Shown piece after piece: positions 57,761-64,000 of a stretch of DNA of 64,000 nucleotides (its first letter is position 1; each line of letters begins with the position of its first letter). The stretch is from Sabellastarte sp. h YS-2021 (lineage: Eukaryota > Annelida > Polychaeta > Sabellida > Sabellidae), in the NCBI GenBank assembly GCA_964017235.1, contig OZ024935.1, forward strand, positions 4,030,001-4,094,000, read 5' to 3'. Position numbers and translations under genes: made by a program. The notes beneath the pieces were generated by a model, which had not been told where the DNA came from, did no database searches, and saw nothing but the letters and a program-made list of their open reading frames with translations.

Positions 57761-58640
57761 TGATCATCCCATGTGACCTTGAATGAGGACTGCAAAGCCA
57801 AATTTAACCACATTAAAAGAATCATGTTTGATCATTTCTTGTGACCAATAATAAGGGAGATATAGGCAGTTTTAAAGTCTGCTACGTGGCGTACTTTGGA
57901 ACTCCGTGAATGACCTTGAATTAAGAGCTTCAAGGTCAAATGTCTGCAAGGCTGTAGAGGACATGTATATCTGTTGTACATATCACCTATGAACAGATTC
58001 ATCCTTCTACCTATGAGAAACAGCCAGTAGAAAAATGTAATTATATAAGAAACATCCGCAGTGGCCATCTTGTACTTCAGAATGAGGCTAAATTCAGTGT
58101 CAGAGAAGCCTATCTCCCACTGAAGACATCCTGCAAATTTGATGAATGTAGCTGGTGTAGAAAGAGCCAGCATAAAAATGTAGATAATTTTCAAAGAAAT
58201 ATCTGCTGCGGCCATCTTGTTTTTCAGATTGAGGCAAATTTCAGTCACAAAGAAGCTTACCCCCCAATGAAGACATCCTGCAAATTTGGTGAACGTAGCT
58301 CGTGTAGAAAAAGCCAGTAGAAAAATGTAGATATTTTCAAAGAAATGTCCGTGGCGGCCATCTTGTTTTTCCGAAAGAGGCAAATTTCAGTCTCAGAGAA
58401 GCTTACCCCCCCAATGAAGACATCCTGCAAATTTGGTGAACATAGCCGGTGTAGAAACAGCCAGTAGAAAAATGTAGACAATTTTCAAAAAATTGTCCGC
58501 GGCGGTCATCTTGTTTTTCAGAATGAGGCTAATTTCAGTCTCAGAGAGGCTAACCCCCCAATGAAGATATCCTACAAATTTGTTTTGGTGTAGTTTTCCC
58601 CTGAGAGCGTTAACACCGAAAATCTCTCCAAAAATGACCT
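57761..58640. repeat. Tandem units of about 125-148 bp with GCCATCTTG
   Basis: GCCATCTTG (or GTCATCTTG) recurs at about 58074, 58211, 58357 and 58505; each is followed by TTTTTCAGA-like, GAGGCTAATTTCAGTC, AGAAGCTTACCCCCCAATGA and ACATCCTGCAAATTTG. The first part (57770-57880) is related to the units at 35257. Open minus-strand frames here (57832-58383) are by-products of the repeat. Confidence 0.8.
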
Positions 58641-59040
58641 CGGTGAGGTACTTTGGATGACCTGTGGATGACCTTCAATGAAGAGCTTCAAAGTCAAATT
58701 TCTGCATGCTTATAGAGGACATATATATGTATCATATAGACCAGCCATAGGATGATCTAACTTTCTGTACAGGAGAACCGGGCCAAAATGTGAAAAAATG
58801 GCCAAAATCTGACCTTTAAGAGGCCACCAGTGACCTTGAAATTGAAGGTCAAGGTCACAAAATAATAGGGTTTGTGGCATTGCCCATATATACCCACATA
58901 CCAAATTTGAAAGTTCTAACTAAAATATTTTTTAAGTTATCGCGTCCAAAAGGAAATCTCTGCGGCTGCAGCGTGACCGTACTGAATCCTAAGTATCCTT
59001 GACTTTCGTCGGGGATACAATTAATTCTCTTCTCCCAAGC
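58641..59040. repeat. End of the dispersed repeat
   Basis: AAGGTCAAGGTCAC and GACCTTGAAATTGAAGGTCA words, then GACTTTCGTCGGGGATACA at about 59012, a common end of such molluscan repeats. Confidence 0.5.
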
Positions 59041-61724
59041 CCACCAATACTTGCTGATATTGCTCCCCCAACATGCTATTCCTAATCATCGAGACAAAAA
59101 TACTAAGAAGTTATATGAGAACACTGTTTTTTTTTAAATGTGTAACTATGATTGGAACCAATAATTTTCAGTTCTTAAAAAAATTATAATAATAACAAAA
59201 TACCACTTTCAATATAATATCAAATTCATTTAAAATTTAGTTTCTTTTTAAAAAGTTTGTCAACAACCAAAAATAGACTTATTAAATTCAATGAGTTTAA
59301 GTTAACATCTTTCATTCCACAGAAAATAGATTGCTGTCTGTGAGAAAGGTTTATTACACTACATAAAATGTGTGGTTACCTTGATAGGCCCTTAAACTGT
59401 GTTGCTGATCCAAGAAAAAATTACCTGAAAAATCTTGAATATGTCCTGACATTTGCCAAAAATCAAGGCCCTATGTCTATGTTTGACCTGTGTATGGGAC
59501 CAATAAAGACCTTACCCAGTCCAGCAAGGCTATCATGTTGAATATATTTGGCACCCGATCTCAAATACCGATTGCATAACTCACCTTTCTGGGATCTATG
59601 ACCCCAGTTTCTTGTCAATTTATGGTTCTCTACAGATCAAACCATTTCGAATTTTCACAATGTTTATCTGTATGACAGCTTGTGATTTGTCTTCAGCCCA
59701 GATTGGATAACAGATGTTGTCAGATGACCATTATTTCCATTTTTTAACAATTCAGTGTGTGGCTCTTTATAGACGTAACTGCTCATCAGATGTCTATAAA
59801 ATTTTCAGGATATGCTGGTCACCAGGAGAGCTTGTGTTGATAAGGTTTTAATAGGGTGCTCAGTGAGTGCTCACCTTCAACTTCTGAGGTGGCCAGCTCA
59901 AATCTCGGCCCAGTTTTAATCAATATCCAGCAAACAATGTTGCTACGGTGACCATATATTTTCGGGATATGCTGATCAGAAAGAGAGCTAGAATTTCATC
60001 TAGGTAATTAGGCTTATAAAAAGTCTGCTAGGAAGGGAACTCCAGGCAGATCCCCAATTTAAAAAATAGTGGTAGCATTAACAAGAATTGATGAAACGTG
60101 AAAAGGGTTTTTTCAAGCATGAGCAAAATGACACCTACTTCCTATGTGCCAACAACATGGTACCATGTTAGAGGTTCATCTCAATAGCTAAGTGACTAAT
60201 AACTAGTGTTATGTTTCACAATTAAGTGGCTCAGTCAGTACTAACTCCAATATTAATGATTGTAAAGAATCATTATCAAAGATGTTGTTAATCTATTTTT
60301 GATGCAGTTTTGTGGAAAATTTTAACAGCTGTAGGTCCATAGGTAATTGTGTATTAGCTACTTACAGAGTGTTGGGTATGTTATTTATAACTTAAAAACT
60401 ACTGGATTAGAACAATTTTTGTCAAATAATTTGTTCACCTGTTGTTCATTTGTTATTATGTATGTATATATATCTCGGATAAATGTACAAATAAAGGAGG
60501 AGTTGGTCAGTGTTTATGTGTTGTGTACTGTCACCAGGGGGAGATGACATATATTAAAGAAAAATTTCAGTTAAACAAATTACATGTTTATTGTACTATT
60601 TTGTGTGAGAAGGTGTTCCCTGATCTGTATCTAGAATCCTTCTCATTGTCCAGAGGATAAATGTTTACTCTTCTGCTTCTAAATAATTTCTGCCGACAAA
60701 GGCAGTAGCTATCCATATTTCTATAGCTTGGGTGGTGGCAGAGTTCAGATAAGTTTAGGTAAGTTAGGGTGAGCTCAAACAGAAGACTTAAGGTGAGAAG
60801 TTGTTTGGAAAGATAGTAATTAACATTCAAGATCTGTATTTATAAAAGAAGTCAAAATCAAAAGGTAGATGTAAGGTTGGTTCATGTCACTTGTCAAAAT
60901 CAGTGAGAAATAAACAATGAAATAAGTTACTCTATTAGATAAGGTTAACATAAATAATATAGATAAACAGAATATACTTAAGAGTCAAACATGAGTTGAT
61001 AGTGGACATGGGTGAGTAGCCAGAGTTAATTAACACAGGATCTGTGTAGTAATTCAGAGAATGTGATGGATCCAGATGTTAGAAGGCATCCAAGACGAAA
61101 CTCCTAATCAGTGTGTAGTGAAGTTCTGCTGAGGCTTGTCCCTAGTTATTTATAGAATTTCTTGTTTTGAAGTAGTAGCTCTGACCAATTGCCATAAAAA
61201 TACTTGAGATCAATAGTTATAAGATTAAATCAAAACTGAGCACTATGGCAGTACTTTCAGTAGCCCTAAAGTTATTTGTGTATAATATATACAGCAAAAA
61301 TCCTTTGGAAGAAATGTTAGAGAGACCACTTGTGTTAAGGTAACATCTGTTTGCAGATGCAGATCTTCATTCAGATATGGTTTAGTAAGGCATTTCTGTA
61401 CATTCTAACGGGTTTAAAAAGACCTGCTGGTCAATATTAAGAAGACTTTGATAGAAGACAATGATAAATTTTTACTATAGAACTTTGAAGCTGATAACCT
61501 GCATTGTAGTATGTATATGTAGTAAAAATAATGTATTGTTTATCATGAAATGTCGAATGTCCCTGAAAGTAAGTAAAATTATGTTGAAATGAAAAGGCAT
61601 AATATCTACCAAAAAATTATTTCTAATGAAACTGTAAAACAAGGAATCCATTTACCAGTTATATAGTCATTACATTTTTAAATACCTTACAAATGTAAAA
61701 AGTATTATCTGCTATAAAAGTCCT
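59041..61724. other. No gene recognised
   Basis: Two related segments (about 59760-59830 and 59940-60000) share TTTTCRGGATATGCTG and AGAGCT words. Short open frames near 60347-60830 look random. Nothing else. Confidence 0.4.
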
Positions 61725-61991
61725 GTGAAAAAATTGTTTGAGAGTTCTATTGTTTTAATTGCTCTGTTGCACAAAAGAGATCAAAACGCTGATGCCCATT
61801 TTGCCAAGTTGAAAGCACAAACCATATCTTCCTGTATCATAATTCCACAAGTTGAAAAAAATTGCAAAAATGGAAAAGCAATGAAATATAACCAGATAAA
61901 GGAGGATAGAACTATTCAGGCAATTCTACAAGATGGAATTTACAAAGACAATATCAGTTTCTTAAGTCAAGACAAAATTAATTTAGTCTGA
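61725..61991 (+). CDS. Unassigned 88-codon frame
   Basis: Starts MKKLFESSIVLIALLHKRDQ and ends NISFLSQDKINLV. The start could pass as a hydrophobic signal-like segment, but there is no family resemblance, splice signal or neighbour to support a gene. Probably a chance frame. Confidence 0.12.
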   Translation: MKKLFESSIVLIALLHKRDQNADAHFAKLKAQTISSCIIIPQVEKNCKNGKAMKYNQIKEDRTIQAILQDGIYKDNISFLSQDKINLV

Positions 61992-64000
61992 GTCAAAAAT
62001 CAGAAAGAAAAAAGGTAATTTTCATTAACTGTAAAGGAGTCAATGTGCCAAGTATGCATAACAAGTCATTCCTTCCATATCAAACTCAACCCTGAAAAAT
62101 GTTTGTCCTGAACTTCAAAACATCATCCTCAAAATGATACAACATGAGGTGTAGGCAAGCACATTTTCAGGCAAGAAGCTTAACAAACAAAAAGGAGGCA
62201 AAAATTAAGGCTCGGAATACACTGAGATTAGCTAAGTGTTTATAAAAGCAGAAAATAGGAAATCTTTTTGGAGTTATTTTGTGCTGAAAATATCACAAAA
62301 CTGGAGGAAGCGATAGCTTGTGCCACAGCAATGATGACTCTAAGTCTGGCTTAAAACTGGCATTAGGAACGTCAACCAAAAAGCTGCAAACATTCTTTGA
62401 TGTCATTTTTTGATAACAAAAGAAAAAAAAATGGCTAGACAAGTTTATGAATTCCATGAATTTTTTGGCTGTGTACTATTCCAGAATCTGCTCTAAAGCA
62501 GAATATTGTCAAAGAAAAGTGACAGCATGGTACCAGAAAATCCAAAGCACTACCAAATGAGAATAACCTACAAAAACTTGAGACCTAGGTGACAGATGAA
62601 ATGAAGAAATATATATATTTTGGACTGTATGTACAGTTTTATTTATTTTTTTTTTGTATACAGGTCATGGATCTGTGAGAACAGTTACTTTATGTACACA
62701 TCTTTTTATAAAAAACTACTACAAAAAGAGACAAATTACAAAACAGGTCAGCCATTAACACAAGGTAAATTACAAAAACAGGTCATTCATTAACATAGGT
62801 AAATTAGTGCATCTTCTTACTCGGTATAACAGCAATCTTCTCTTTCAATCTCATCAAAAAGGAGTGAGCTTGCTTTAATGAATATTATACATTAAAACAT
62901 TTGTAACTGTAAACACACACCTCAATTTCTAAGAATTACAACTCTAATACAAGCTGTACAAACAATTGATTTTGGACTACACTTTAGAAAAAGAAAATAA
63001 TAATTTTATTGCACAACAACTTACCATGCGGAACTGAAAGCTATCTTGGATGGCCTCGGCATAATGGCCAACATCCAAGGAAAATAGACAAGTACTGGCC
63101 TGATGCCTTCAACACTGAGGTGACCAGGATAATGAAATACCGAATATCTTGAATTTCTATTTCCTACACTGGATATATGTATTGTTGGTCTTTAAAATTT
63201 ATACAATTTTTTTAACATAGAATCATATTTTTGCGACAATTCATATAAAAAATTCTTGTTACTGCGTGAGATTTCCGACACAGTATTGGAAAAGTAAATA
63301 TTTGTACTTAAGTATATTCTGACATAATCAGTGATGAATGATTTATCTTGATTCATTCTAATTATGATGCACATCTCATCAGTATAATCTTTTTATGTTA
63401 AGTGAGCAGTCACAAAAAGGTTCGGAAAGTATTTTTCATTTAGATACAAGTTAAACCATATTTTAATATTCATATTTTGAGGAAGTATATATGTAGTTTG
63501 TGAAAGTATCATTATTTTATTGTGACCACAGAAGAATTAATGCAGGAGAACAACTTCATGATTATGATCTTGAATTGTTAAGGGGCAAAAGTGATAAATT
63601 TTCTTTTTGTTTGTGAATTTCTCGGCTCAAATCTCATGAGTGTTGAACTATACTTGGTAATAAGTACTGATGACACAGTATAGCTAAAAATAGGGAAGTA
63701 AGTAAATCATTGATTTACCAGCTGTTGCAATTTCTTCATAATGTAAAAATTTGAGATAGTTCATTTTGTGACATCGAAAAAGTAGCAATAAACAGTGATA
63801 TGTAGACCCTTACAGTACTCAGCTATATGAAGTCGCAGGTTCAACACGACTACTGCCGTAGCTGTTACCGCCCAACTTAGGGTCAGTCATAATGGAGATC
63901 TAAGGGAGATGAGGCCTTTGTATTTTGTTTTTGGAAACTAGGCCAAAATTAGAATCACATGATCAGGCTAGCTTTCCTAACCATGCATGTTTTGTACAAA
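61992..64000. other. No gene recognised
   Basis: AT-rich sequence. Near 63838 a box-B-like GGTTCAACACGACT occurs without a clear box A. No coding region was found up to the right edge. Confidence 0.4.

Noticed and set aside
57832-58383. 183-codon minus-strand ORF
   Set aside because: Open only because it lies in a tandem repeat of about 140 bp; the peptide is the repeat translated several times.

Overview
The window is non-coding-dominated eukaryotic DNA of animal type: AT-rich, with spliced exons (GT-AG junctions), LINEs, tRNA-derived SINEs, Penelope-like elements (PLEs), a piggyBac transposon, a pogo-like transposon and arrays of about 140-155 bp repeats. Dispersed repeats built from TGACCTTGACCT-type words, GGCGGCCATCTTG words and SINEs ending in a GCGACGTAAAACCCC-type 3' end suggest a mollusc, probably a bivalve. 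That is inference from repeat style; no species marker gene, rRNA or tRNA gene is present.

Layout. 1-3425: a 155 bp satellite (18 units plus a divergent one) with a tail that recurs at 36008-37216. 3430-4481: a broken THAP/HTH transposase, minus strand. 4913-7000: a SINE, a dispersed repeat and a tandem duplication. 7420-10020: PLE fragments and a zinc-finger ORF between quasi-direct repeats. 10060-13705 and 17700-23395: two minus-strand copies of one non-LTR retrotransposon (zinc-knuckle ORF1; endonuclease, reverse transcriptase and RNase H in ORF2), both inactivated, the first lacking its 3' part. Between them lie a retroelement structural-ORF remnant (14505-15791) and a short element with an internal repeat array and inverted ends (16765-17691). 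25207-28446: a decayed three-exon gene coding for a tyrosine-recombinase-like region, a C2H2 finger and a TatD-type nuclease. 31081-34261: a complete piggyBac element with TTAA duplications and inverted ends, its last exon split by a SINE. 35257-37216: tandem repeats and the second satellite array. 37751-45591: a series of small plus-strand exons, the best candidate for an ordinary cellular gene, with a pogo-like transposon (minus strand) in one of its introns. 46419-56930: about 10.5 kb bounded by inverted copies of one repeat and containing a nearly full PLE, a tail-to-tail PLE fragment and two zinc-finger ORFs. 57000-64000: dispersed repeats and sequence in which no gene could be recognised.

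Most coding capacity is transposon-derived and disabled; lesions are listed per entry. The observations most worth following are the recombinase-finger-TatD gene, the zinc-finger/[ST]xT-rich ORF family that keeps appearing beside PLEs, the phase-1 exon series with one exon duplicated, five look-alike hairpins after the TatD gene, and the satellite composite with a conserved terminal hairpin.
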